From Streptosporangiaceae bacterium (lineage in GTDB: Bacteria; Actinomycetota; Actinomycetes; Streptosporangiales; Streptosporangiaceae): 13,576 nt of DNA. Position 1 is the stretch's first letter; every line of letters begins with the position of its first letter. The notes under the pieces are model-generated. The model worked only from the letters and a program-made list of their open reading frames with translations. It had not been told where the DNA came from and did not search any database. The DNA is taken from NCBI GenBank assembly GCA_030041195.1, contig JASHOI010000248.1:1-13576 (forward strand). The letters are read 5' to 3'. Shown one piece after another: positions 6,463-13,264 of this stretch. The translations under genes and the position numbers were made by a program.

Positions 6463-7971
6463 ATGGTCGCATCGATCAAACCGCACCGCGACGAGGTCGG
6501 CCTCGCCGACGGCCTGATGCTGATCGACGGGCGGTGGACCGCGGCCGAGGACGGCCAGACCTGGGAGCACCGCCATCCGGCAACCGGGGAGGACGTCGCG
6601 TCGTTCCCGGTCGCCGCCGCAGGTGACGTGGACCGGGCCGTGCGGGCGGCGCGCCGCGCCTTCGACGAGGGGCCGTGGCCGCGGGCCAGGGCCACCGAGC
6701 GGATCCGGGTGCTGCGCCGGATCGCGGACCTGGTTCGCGAGCACGGTGACGAACTGCTGCGGCTGCAGGCGCTGGACAACAGCGTGCCGCTGACCTTCGG
6801 CGGCGTCTACGGGATGTCGTCGGCGATGGTGGCCGACGTCTTCGACCACCACGCGGGCTGGGTGGACAAGCTGGCCGGCGAGACCCTGCCGCCGTACCAG
6901 GGTGGTGATCACCTGGTGATGACGCTGCGCGAGCCGGTCGGCGTGGTCGGGGCGATCGTCCCGTGGAACGCACCGCTGCTGCTGACCGCGCAGAAGGTGG
7001 CGCCGGCGCTGGCCGCGGGGTGCACGATCGTGCTCAAGCCGTCGGAGTACGCGACGTTCGCGGTGCTGCGGCTGGTCAAGCTCATCGAGGAGGCCGGGGT
7101 CCCGGCCGGCGTCATCAACGCGGTCACCGGTCCCGGCGACCCCACCGGGGACGCGCTGATCAACCACCCGATGGTCAGCAAGCTCTCGTTCACCGGCAGC
7201 CGGGCCGTGGGCCGCAAGATCGTCGAGGCGTCCGCGGACGGCTTCAAGCGGGTCAGCCTGGAACTCGGCGGCAAGAGCCCGGCCCTGATCTTCGCCGACG
7301 CCGACGTGGGCTCGGCGGCCGCGATCACGATGGGCACGGTCACCCTCGGCCTGTCCGGCCAGGTCTGCCTGGCGCAGACCCGCGCGCTGGTGCACCGGGA
7401 CGTGGCCGACGAGTTCCTCGCCACGTCCGAGATGATCGGCAGCATGGTCAGCTACGGCAACCCGTTCGACCCCGCTGTCACGTCCTCGCCGCTGATCAAC
7501 ACCAGGCAGCTGGACCGGGTGCTCGGGCTGATCGCGCAGGGCCAGGCCGACGGCGCCCGGCTGGTCTGCGGCGGCACCCGCGGCGACGGCGAGCTGGCCG
7601 CCGGCAACTTCGTCGCGCCCACCCTGTTCACCGACGTGACCAACGACATGACCATCGCCAGGGAGGAGATCTTCGGCCCGGTGCTCTCGGTGATCCCGTT
7701 CAGCGACGAGGACGAGGCGGTGCGGATCGCCAACGACACCCAGTACGGGCTCGCCGCCACGGTCTGGACCAACGACATCAAGCGCGCGATGCGGATGACG
7801 AAGGCGATCAGGGCGGGCACCGTCGGCGTCAACGGCTACCAGCTCGAGCCGCACGCCGCGTTCGGCGGCTACAGCCAGTCCGGCCTCGGCCGCGAGGGCG
7901 GCCGCCCCGCGATCGAGGCCTACACCGAGCTCAAAACCGTTCTGATCCCGCTCACCGACGAGATGATGTAG
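6463..7971 (+). CDS. NAD(P)+-dependent aldehyde dehydrogenase
   Basis: Aldehyde dehydrogenase superfamily enzyme of 502 aa, the usual length, oxidising an aldehyde to a carboxylate with NAD(P)+. All catalytic landmarks are present: PWN with Asn169, LKPSEY with Lys192, FTGSRAVG (243-250), Glu267 in LELGGKSP and the nucleophile Cys302 in SGQVCLAQTR. EEIFGPV (near 405) and the C-terminal GGYSQSGLGREGG are also typical. The ATG at 6463 follows AAGGAG at 6450-6455. An in-frame upstream ATG at 6355 would read through the operator and is not the start. The KstR-like operator immediately upstream suggests a steroid-pathway role, for example oxidising a side-chain aldehyde to the acid before CoA activation; the sequence alone cannot fix the substrate. 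A strong hairpin follows the stop. Confidence 0.93.
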   Translation: MVASIKPHRDEVGLADGLMLIDGRWTAAEDGQTWEHRHPATGEDVASFPVAAAGDVDRAVRAARRAFDEGPWPRARATERIRVLRRIADLVREHGDELLRLQALDNSVPLTFGGVYGMSSAMVADVFDHHAGWVDKLAGETLPPYQGGDHLVMTLREPVGVVGAIVPWNAPLLLTAQKVAPALAAGCTIVLKPSEYATFAVLRLVKLIEEAGVPAGVINAVTGPGDPTGDALINHPMVSKLSFTGSRAVGRKIVEASADGFKRVSLELGGKSPALIFADADVGSAAAITMGTVTLGLSGQVCLAQTRALVHRDVADEFLATSEMIGSMVSYGNPFDPAVTSSPLINTRQLDRVLGLIAQGQADGARLVCGGTRGDGELAAGNFVAPTLFTDVTNDMTIAREEIFGPVLSVIPFSDEDEAVRIANDTQYGLAATVWTNDIKRAMRMTKAIRAGTVGVNGYQLEPHAAFGGYSQSGLGREGGRPAIEAYTELKTVLIPLTDEMM

Positions 7972-7994
7972 CCCCGCGCGGCTCCAATGATGTC

Positions 7995-8036
7995 GTGGGT
8001 CCCACGCTGTTCCACTAACAGCAGCGCGGGACCCAC
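7995..8036 (+). terminator. Hairpin terminator after the aldehyde dehydrogenase gene
   Basis: GTGGGTCCCACGCTGTT (7995-8011) pairs with AGCAGCGCGGGACCCAC (8020-8036), matching at 15 of 17 positions (the other two can form G-U or A-C oppositions) around an 8-nt loop. It begins 23 nt past the ALDH stop. No T-tract follows, which is common for actinobacterial terminators. It would separate ALDH from the downstream MetE-like gene, or attenuate read-through. Confidence 0.68.
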
Positions 8037-8103
8037 CACCATGATGCGGGAACGCGGCCGGTAACCTCCTCCCACTTGCACCGGGACAAAGGGGAGGGCC
8101 GCG

Positions 8104-9222
8104 ATGCAGCTCAGTACTCAGCGCATTCTCACCACGCACACGGGGAGCCTGCCCAGGCCGGCCGGCCTCGCGCTCACCGGGCCGGAACGCGACGCCGGGC
8201 AGCTGGCCGACGCGGTCCGGTCGGTCGTGGCGTCGCAGATCGACGCCGGCGTCGATGTGGTCAACGACGGCGAGGCGAGCAAGGTCGGCTATAGCACCTA
8301 CGTGACCGAGCGGCTGACCGGGTTCGGCGGCGAGGGCCAGCCGCTGCGGCCCAAGGACTATGACGACTTCCCGGCGTGGGGCGAGCGGATGATGTCGGAA
8401 CGGGCCAGGACCCGGCGGCTGACCAACCCGGCCTGCATCGGACCCGTGGCCTACGGCGACACGTCGCTGGTGCAGGCGGACATCGACAACCTCAGGCAGG
8501 CCACCGCCGGGCGGGAGGCCGCCGACGTGTTCATGTCGGCCGCCTCGCCTGGGGTGATCGCGGTCTTCCTGGCCAACCAGTACTACCCCAGCGACGAGGA
8601 GTACATCGGCGCGCTTGCCGACGCGATGAAGACCGAGTACGACGCGATCCACGCCGCGGGCCTGGTGCTGCAGCTCGACTGCCCGGACCTGGCCATGGGC
8701 TGGAACGTGTCCGGGCTCGGCGACACGCAGCAGGGGTTCCTCGCCGAGGTCGGCCGCAGGGTGGCCGCGATCAACCACGCCACCAGGGACATCCCGCCCG
8801 AGGCCATGCGGCTGCACCTGTGCTGGGGCAACTACGAGGGCCCGCACATCCGCGACATCCCGCTGCAGACGATCATCGGCGAGGTGCTCAAGGCGCGCCC
8901 TGCCGCGATCTCGTTCGAGGGCGCCAACCCCCGCCACGAGCATGAGTGGACGGTGTTCGAGGACGTCCGGCTGCCCGAGGGGAAGGCCATCATCCCCGGG
9001 GTGATCGACTCGACGACCAACTACGTGGAGCACCCGGAACTGGTCGCGCAGCGGATCGAGCGCTACGCCGGCCTGGTCGGCCGGGAGAACGTGCTGGCCA
9101 GCAGCGACTGCGGGTTCGCCACGTTCGCCACCTCGACCACGGTCGAGCCGCACGTCGCCTGGGCCAAGCTGGCGGCGATGGCCGAGGGAGCGCGGCTGGC
9201 GAGCCAGGCGCTATGGCCCTGA
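8104..9222 (+). CDS. MetE C-domain-like zinc methyl/alkyl transferase (methionine synthase II / epoxyalkane:CoM transferase family)
   Basis: Stand-alone 372-aa protein of the cobalamin-independent methionine synthase C-terminal (UROD/MetE-like) family. Family marks are THTGSLPRP (11-19), DAGVDVVNDGEASK (47-60), LQLDCPDLAMG (189-199) and the zinc ligands in HLCWGN (His238, Cys240), FEGANPRHEHE (Glu272) and SSDCGF (Cys336). These enzymes activate a thiol on zinc and alkylate it. The pteroyl-glutamate-binding N-terminal half of true MetE is absent, so methionine synthesis from methyl-folate is unlikely. The HLCWGNYEGPH stretch recalls epoxyalkane:coenzyme M transferase and its many uncharacterised actinobacterial relatives. 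The start is well supported by GGGGAGGG at 8091-8098. It lies downstream of ALDH past a hairpin and its last 12 bases overlap the end of the convergent SDR. No KstR-like site of its own is seen. Substrate unknown. Confidence 0.87.
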   Translation: MQLSTQRILTTHTGSLPRPAGLALTGPERDAGQLADAVRSVVASQIDAGVDVVNDGEASKVGYSTYVTERLTGFGGEGQPLRPKDYDDFPAWGERMMSERARTRRLTNPACIGPVAYGDTSLVQADIDNLRQATAGREAADVFMSAASPGVIAVFLANQYYPSDEEYIGALADAMKTEYDAIHAAGLVLQLDCPDLAMGWNVSGLGDTQQGFLAEVGRRVAAINHATRDIPPEAMRLHLCWGNYEGPHIRDIPLQTIIGEVLKARPAAISFEGANPRHEHEWTVFEDVRLPEGKAIIPGVIDSTTNYVEHPELVAQRIERYAGLVGRENVLASSDCGFATFATSTTVEPHVAWAKLAAMAEGARLASQALWP

Positions 9223-10155
9223 CCGGAAGCCGATGGTCTCGCTGGCCAGCGCCAGCGTGTCCTCGCAGGCGAACCCCGGCGACGGCGGGTCCGAGGCCGC
9301 CATCGGCGCCAGCGCCCTCGCCACGGACTCGAGCGACCACATCCCGTCGGCCGAGCCGTGCTCGTGCGCCAGGAACACGGTCCGGACCCGGGGCGGCTCC
9401 ATTACCGCCGCGACGCCGCCGTGCACGACGAACACCTCGCCGGTGATCCCGGCGGCAGCGGGGCTGGACAGGTAGACCACCAGCGGCGCGACGTGCTCGG
9501 GGGCCAGCGGGTCGGGCCCTGCGTCCGGCGCCGTGCCCATCAGGTCGGCGGTCATGTCGGTCCGGGCCCGCGGGCAGATCGCGTTGGCGAGCACGCCGTA
9601 GCGCGCGCAGCTTCGCGCGGTGACCACGGTGAGCGCGGCGATCCCGGCCTTGGCCGCAGCGTAGTTGGGCTGCCCAGCGGAGCCGAGCAGGAACGCCTCG
9701 GACGAGGTGTTCACGATCCGCCCGTAGACCGGCCCGCCGGCCTGCTTGCTGGCCTCGCGCCAGTACCCGGTGGCGTGGCGGGTGGTCACGAAGTGGCCGC
9801 GCAGGTGCACGCGGAGCACCAGGTCCCACTCGTCGGCGGACATCGTGAAGATCATCCGGTCCCTGAGCACCCCGGCGTTGTTCACCAGGATGTCGAGCCC
9901 GCCGAACGTGCCGATGGCGGCGGCCACGAGGTCCTGGCCGGTCTGCCAGTCGCCGACGTCGCCCTCGAAGACCAGCGCCTGCCCGCCGGCCGCGGTGATC
10001 GCCTCCGCCGTGTCGTGCACGGCCGGGCCCGGCAGGTCGTTGAGCACCACCCGGGCCCCGGCCGCGGCCAGCGCGATCGCCTCCGCCCGGCCCAGGCCGT
10101 TGCCCGCTCCGGTCACGATCGCGGTCCTGCCGTCCAGGGTCAGCTCGTCTGCCAT
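9211..10155 (-). CDS. Short-chain dehydrogenase/reductase, 3-hydroxyacyl-CoA/17-beta-HSD type 4-like
   Basis: Classical-fold SDR of 314 aa, about 50 residues longer than a minimal SDR. It has the cofactor loop VTGAGNGLG (14-22), an acidic Asp40 at the end of beta-2 (favouring NAD(H)), VNNAGVLRD (91-99), catalytic Ser in NTSSEA (149-154), and Tyr165 with Lys169 in NYAAAKAG. The GNGLGRAEA and VNNAGVLRD forms resemble the (3R)-hydroxyacyl-CoA dehydrogenase domain of peroxisomal multifunctional enzyme 2 and mycobacterial steroid-cluster relatives (the IpdF/Rv3548c-like group). A role in oxidising a hydroxyacyl-CoA or ring-degradation intermediate fits the neighbours but is inferred. The C-terminal tail (about 250-314) carries extra helix-forming sequence. 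ATG at 10155 follows a weak AAGGGA. It probably shares a transcript with the upstream SDR, but an inverted repeat lies between them. Its TAG stop overlaps the MetE-like gene tail to tail. Confidence 0.88.
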   Translation of the reverse strand: MADELTLDGRTAIVTGAGNGLGRAEAIALAAAGARVVLNDLPGPAVHDTAEAITAAGGQALVFEGDVGDWQTGQDLVAAAIGTFGGLDILVNNAGVLRDRMIFTMSADEWDLVLRVHLRGHFVTTRHATGYWREASKQAGGPVYGRIVNTSSEAFLLGSAGQPNYAAAKAGIAALTVVTARSCARYGVLANAICPRARTDMTADLMGTAPDAGPDPLAPEHVAPLVVYLSSPAAAGITGEVFVVHGGVAAVMEPPRVRTVFLAHEHGSADGMWSLESVARALAPMAASDPPSPGFACEDTLALASETIGFRSGP

Positions 10156-10178
10156 GGTCTGGATTATCCCTTGATCAG

Positions 10179-10247
10179 TGAATCCTTTTCATCCTCCCGG
10201 GCTGCCCACGAGCTCTGACCGCGACAACGCCGGATGAAAAGGGTTCA
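10179..10247. repeat. Imperfect inverted repeat between the two SDR genes
   Basis: TGAATCCTTTTCATCC (10179-10194) and GGATGAAAAGGGTTCA (10232-10247) are reverse complements at 15 of 16 positions, separated by 37 bp. The distal arm begins exactly on the TGA stop of the upstream (minus-strand) SDR, and the pair fills most of the 89-bp gap. The arms are A/T-richer than their surroundings. In the minus-strand RNA this would form a long stem with a large loop, either a terminator/processing element within the SDR operon or two half-sites for a regulator. Function is not determined. Confidence 0.72.
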
Positions 10248-11009
10248 GTAACCGGGTCCGCTGAGCACCCCGCCGTCGGCGACGAACTCGCTGCCGGTGG
10301 AGTAGGACGAGTCGTCGGAGGCCAGGAACGCGACGAGCCGGGAGATCTCGATCGGCTCGGCCATCCGGGAGATCGGCAGCGACTTGAGGAACGCCTCGCC
10401 GTCGGCGGCGGCCTGCGGTGCGGTGGCTCGCTCCAGGGTCATCCGGGTCAGCACGCCGCCGGGATGGACCGAGTTGACCCGGATGCCGAACTGGCCGAGT
10501 TCCTGGGCGGCGGCCTTGGTCATCCCGCGCACCGCGAACTTGCTGGCGCTGTACGCGGAGAGCCCGGCGGCCCCGGTGAAGCCCTCGATCGACGAGACGT
10601 TCACGATCGACCCGCCGCCCGCCGCCTTCATCGGCTCGATCACCGCCTTCATGCCGAGCCAGCAGCCGACGGCGTTCACCTCGAGGATCCGCCGGAAGTC
10701 GGCGAGCGGCATCTCGGCGATGCTGGCGAACTGCAGCACGCCCGCGTTGTTCACCAGCACGTCGAGCCCGCCGAACGCCTCGGTGGCGGTGGCGACCGCC
10801 GCGGACCAGTCCGCCTCCGAGGTCACGTCGTGGTGAACGTACCGGCAGGCCTGCCGGCCGAGGCCGTCGGCGACGCAGGCGCCCTTGTCGTCGAGCACGT
10901 CGCCGAACACGACCCGCGCGCCCTCGGCGACGAAGTGCCGCACGTGCGACTTGCCCATCCCCCGGGCGCCCCCCGTGATCAGGGCCACCTTGCCGTCGAG
11001 CCGGCCCAT
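10245..11009 (-). CDS. SDR, 3-alpha(20-beta)-hydroxysteroid dehydrogenase-like (FabG3/Rv2002 type)
   Basis: SDR oxidoreductase of 254 aa, full family length. It has the cofactor loop ITGGARGMGKSHV (11-23), Asp37 at the end of beta-2 (NAD(H) preference), VNNAGVL (86-92), NVSSIEGF with the catalytic serine (137-144), and YSASK with Tyr153 and Lys157. The C-terminal SDDSSYSTGSEFVADGG (231-247) is typical. The order and wording of these segments, notably GGARGMG.SHV, VVFGD, NVSSIEG and DDSSYSTG.EFV.DGG, recall M. tuberculosis FabG3 (Rv2002) and Streptomyces 3-alpha,20-beta-HSD, which interconvert hydroxy- and oxo-steroids. The ATG at 11009 has GGGAGGGG immediately upstream; a possible ATG at 11069 would read through the operator. 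The KstR-like site 3 lies 30 nt upstream, supporting a steroid role. Exact position and stereochemistry on the steroid cannot be told. Confidence 0.88.
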   Translation of the reverse strand: MGRLDGKVALITGGARGMGKSHVRHFVAEGARVVFGDVLDDKGACVADGLGRQACRYVHHDVTSEADWSAAVATATEAFGGLDVLVNNAGVLQFASIAEMPLADFRRILEVNAVGCWLGMKAVIEPMKAAGGGSIVNVSSIEGFTGAAGLSAYSASKFAVRGMTKAAAQELGQFGIRVNSVHPGGVLTRMTLERATAPQAAADGEAFLKSLPISRMAEPIEISRLVAFLASDDSSYSTGSEFVADGGVLSGPGY

Positions 11010-11039
11010 GGCCCCTCCCGGGCGGTTGCGGAACCGAAC

Positions 11040-11053
11040 TGAAACCTGTTCTA
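11040..11053. promoter_or_regulatory. KstR-like operator (site 3, degenerate)
   Basis: TGAAACCTGTTCTA fits all eight fixed positions of TNNAACNNGTTNNA, but its outer pairs are not symmetric (TGAAAC against TAGAAC expected), so it is weaker than sites 1 and 2. It sits in the 103-bp gap between the divergent HSD-like SDR (30 nt from its start) and the NDMA-type ADH (59 nt from its start). This is the same placement as the other two sites. Function is inferred from motif and position. Confidence 0.68.
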
Positions 11054-11112
11054 CTTTAGTACCGTTCAACGCGCGGTTGTGAAGCGCCTGACTTGGATGA
11101 GGTCCGACGACG

Positions 11113-12228
11113 ATGATCGCTACGCGCGCAGCGCTGCTGTACGGGCCCGGCGAGGACTACAAGATCGATACGGTCGAGCTCGACGACCCGGGGCCCGGTG
11201 AGGTGCTGGTCGAGATCCGGGCCTGCGGTCTGTGCCATTCCGACGAGCACGTGCGCACCGGCGACCTGCCGCTGCCGCACTACCCGGTGATCTGCGGCCA
11301 CGAGGGAGCCGGCGAGGTATCTCAGGTCGGCGACGGCGTGACCTCGGTCGCACCCGGGGACCACGTCGCGCTCGCGTTCATCCCCTCGTGCGGCTCGTGC
11401 GGCTCGTGCCGCGCCGGCCGGGCGTACCTCTGCGACACGGGCATGAAGCTGTTCGACACCGGGATGATCACCGACGGGCGCATCGCGCACCGGATCGGCG
11501 ATACCCCGGTCGCTCGGTTTTCGCAGCTCGGCGCCTTCGCCGAACGCCAGCTGCTCGCGGAGTCCTCGGTCGTCAAGGTGGACCCGGACATCCCGTGGCC
11601 GGCGGTCGCGCTGGTCTCCTGCGGTGTCGCCACCGGGTTCGGCTCGGCGGTGAGCCGCGCCGGGGTCAAGGCCGGCGACACGGTGGCGGTGCTCGGCGTC
11701 GGCGGGGTCGGCATGAGCGCGGTGCAGGGCGCCCGGGTGGCCGGGGCGCGGCGGATCATCGCGGTCGACCCGGTGGAGTTCAAGCGCGAGCAGGCGCTGC
11801 GGTTCGGCGCCACCCACGTCTACCCGTCGCTGGACGAGGCCATCGCCGGGGTTGGCCAGCTGACGTGGGGGGAGATGTGCGACTCGGTGATCTGCACGTT
11901 CGGCGTCATGCTGGGCGAACTGCTGGAGCCCGCGCTGACCCTGACGGCCAAGGGCGGCACGTGCGTGGTCACCTCGGTGGCGCCGATCGCACAGGCCACC
12001 GCCGACGTCAACCTGTTCCTGCTGGCGATGATGAACAAGCAGATCAAGGGCTGCCTGTACGGTGCGGAGAGCCCCAGGGTGCAGATCCCCAGGCTGCTGA
12101 GCCTGTACCGGGACGGCCTGCTGAAGCTCGATGAAATGATCACCGAGACGTACCGGCTCGATGAGGTCAACCAGGGGTACGCGGACATCGGGGCCGGGCG
12201 CGTCGTGCGCGGCGTAATGCTCTTTTAG
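11113..12228 (+). CDS. NDMA-dependent-type zinc alcohol dehydrogenase
   Basis: Medium-chain zinc alcohol dehydrogenase of 371 aa. Catalytic zinc ligands are Cys41 (GLCHSDEH), His63-Glu64 (CGHEGAG) and Cys170 (VSCGVATGFG). Structural zinc ligands are Cys93, Cys96, Cys99 and Cys107. The Rossmann loop GVGGVG is at 195-200, with Asp219 in IAVDPVEFKREQALRFGATH. This last block, together with LTWGEM, EPALTLTAKGGTCVVTS and IPRLLSLYRDGLLKLDEMIT, is typical of the actinobacterial NDMA-dependent ADH family (Rxyl_3153 type). Members of that family hold NAD tightly and are thought to recycle it through mycofactocin. GGATGAGG (11095-11102) is a plausible ribosome binding site. It is divergent from the HSD-like SDR across KstR-like site 3, so a steroid-linked alcohol is a reasonable but unproven substrate. 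Its TAG interlocks with the TAA of the convergent LLM gene (4-bp overlap). Confidence 0.9.
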   Translation: MIATRAALLYGPGEDYKIDTVELDDPGPGEVLVEIRACGLCHSDEHVRTGDLPLPHYPVICGHEGAGEVSQVGDGVTSVAPGDHVALAFIPSCGSCGSCRAGRAYLCDTGMKLFDTGMITDGRIAHRIGDTPVARFSQLGAFAERQLLAESSVVKVDPDIPWPAVALVSCGVATGFGSAVSRAGVKAGDTVAVLGVGGVGMSAVQGARVAGARRIIAVDPVEFKREQALRFGATHVYPSLDEAIAGVGQLTWGEMCDSVICTFGVMLGELLEPALTLTAKGGTCVVTSVAPIAQATADVNLFLLAMMNKQIKGCLYGAESPRVQIPRLLSLYRDGLLKLDEMITETYRLDEVNQGYADIGAGRVVRGVMLF

Positions 12229-13196
12229 CCCCGCCCGAGCCCACCCCGGCGGCAGAGTTGGCGCACCAGGCCGGCGACGTCAGCGGCGGGCGGCGGCACG
12301 ACGGCGATGACCGGGGTGTTCAGCCCGCAGGCCTGGTACTCGGCGACGCGTTCCCGGCACGCTTCCGGGGAGCCGTGCACGATCAGATCGTCGACGAGCC
12401 GGTCGCCGACCTTCTCCAGCGCCGCCTTGCGGTCGCCCGCCGCCCACGCCTCCCGCATCGGCCGCATGGCTTCGCCGCGGCCCAGCCACTCATGGAACGC
12501 GGCGTAGGCAGGTACCGTCAGATAAGCGGCGATCATGCGCCGGCCCATGGCCCGGGCGAGCTCGGCGTCCGCGGTGGGGATCACGAAGATCCTGGCGACC
12601 AGCTCGGAGTCCGGCCCCGCTTCGTTGCGCACCTTCGTCACGTCGCCGGGCGACAGCCAATTCGTGATCACGGCGTCGGCCTCGGCGGCGGCGAGCTTGA
12701 TCATCTGCGGGCGCAGCGCGGCAAGCGCGAGCGCTGGCGGCTGCGCGGGCGGCGCCTCGAGCCGGAACCCGTTGACCCGGAACGTCGGGTACTTCTCGGT
12801 GACCTTCTCCCCGGCGAGCGCCTTGCGCAGGAACCGCAGCGTGTCCCTGGCCCGCTGGTAAGGCTCGGTGAACTCGATCCCGTTCCATTGCTCGACGATG
12901 ACCGGGGACGAGGTGCCGATCCCGAACACGAAGCGCCCCGGAGCGAGGCTGGCCAGCGTGCCGCCGCTCATCGCCAGCAGACCGGGCGCGCGGGTGTAGA
13001 CGGGCACGATGGCCGTGCCGAGGCGCAGTTCGCTGGACCATTGCGCGGCCAGGATCAGCGGCGCGAACGCGTCGGTGCCGTTGACCTCGGCCGTCCAGGC
13101 GTCGGTGTAGCCGAGGGCGGGCAGCCCGGCGACGATCTCGCGCTGCTCGGCCAGGCCCATTCCCGGCAGCGGGAGCGTGATTCCCCAGCGGTCCAC
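12225..13196 (-). CDS. Luciferase-like (LLM class) oxidoreductase, probably F420-dependent
   Basis: 323-aa TIM-barrel protein of the bacterial luciferase-like family. It shows the N-terminal WGITLPLPG strand (4-12), ALGYTDAWTAEV (27-38), the LRLGTAIVPVYTRAPGLLA strand-helix (57-75), and LASLAPGRFVFGIGTSSP (about 81-98), which is characteristic of F420-binding actinobacterial members. Such enzymes transfer hydride between F420 and organic substrates, but a flavin-dependent monooxygenase cannot be excluded. The C-terminal GSPEACRERVAEYQACGLNTPVI segment is the usual LLM closing element. The start is a GTG at 13196 with AGAGAGGA 6 nt or so upstream. It is divergent from the partial gene at 13265 across 68 bp without a KstR-like site, and ends overlapping the ADH by 4 bp. 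Substrate unknown. Confidence 0.88.
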   Translation of the reverse strand: MDRWGITLPLPGMGLAEQREIVAGLPALGYTDAWTAEVNGTDAFAPLILAAQWSSELRLGTAIVPVYTRAPGLLAMSGGTLASLAPGRFVFGIGTSSPVIVEQWNGIEFTEPYQRARDTLRFLRKALAGEKVTEKYPTFRVNGFRLEAPPAQPPALALAALRPQMIKLAAAEADAVITNWLSPGDVTKVRNEAGPDSELVARIFVIPTADAELARAMGRRMIAAYLTVPAYAAFHEWLGRGEAMRPMREAWAAGDRKAALEKVGDRLVDDLIVHGSPEACRERVAEYQACGLNTPVIAVVPPPAADVAGLVRQLCRRGGLGRG

Positions 13197-13264
13197 GTGG
13201 CGTCCTCTCTGCCGGGTCAGCCGTGATCGCTCCAGATTCTTTCACTCCGTGGCAGGATGCCGGC

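Noticed and set aside
6445..9153. A 902-codon open frame on the minus strand opposite ALDH and the MetE-like gene
   Set aside because: Its translation is rich in Arg, His, Gly and Asp without any domain. It is antisense to two well-supported enzymes, and such long stop-free antisense frames are expected in high-GC DNA.
10175..10192. Five-codon minus-strand leader ORF (MKRIH) in the gap before the 314-aa SDR
   Set aside because: The GGGAGG sits directly against the ATG, too close for initiation, and the peptide has no attenuator-like codon run. It is more simply part of the inverted-repeat arm.
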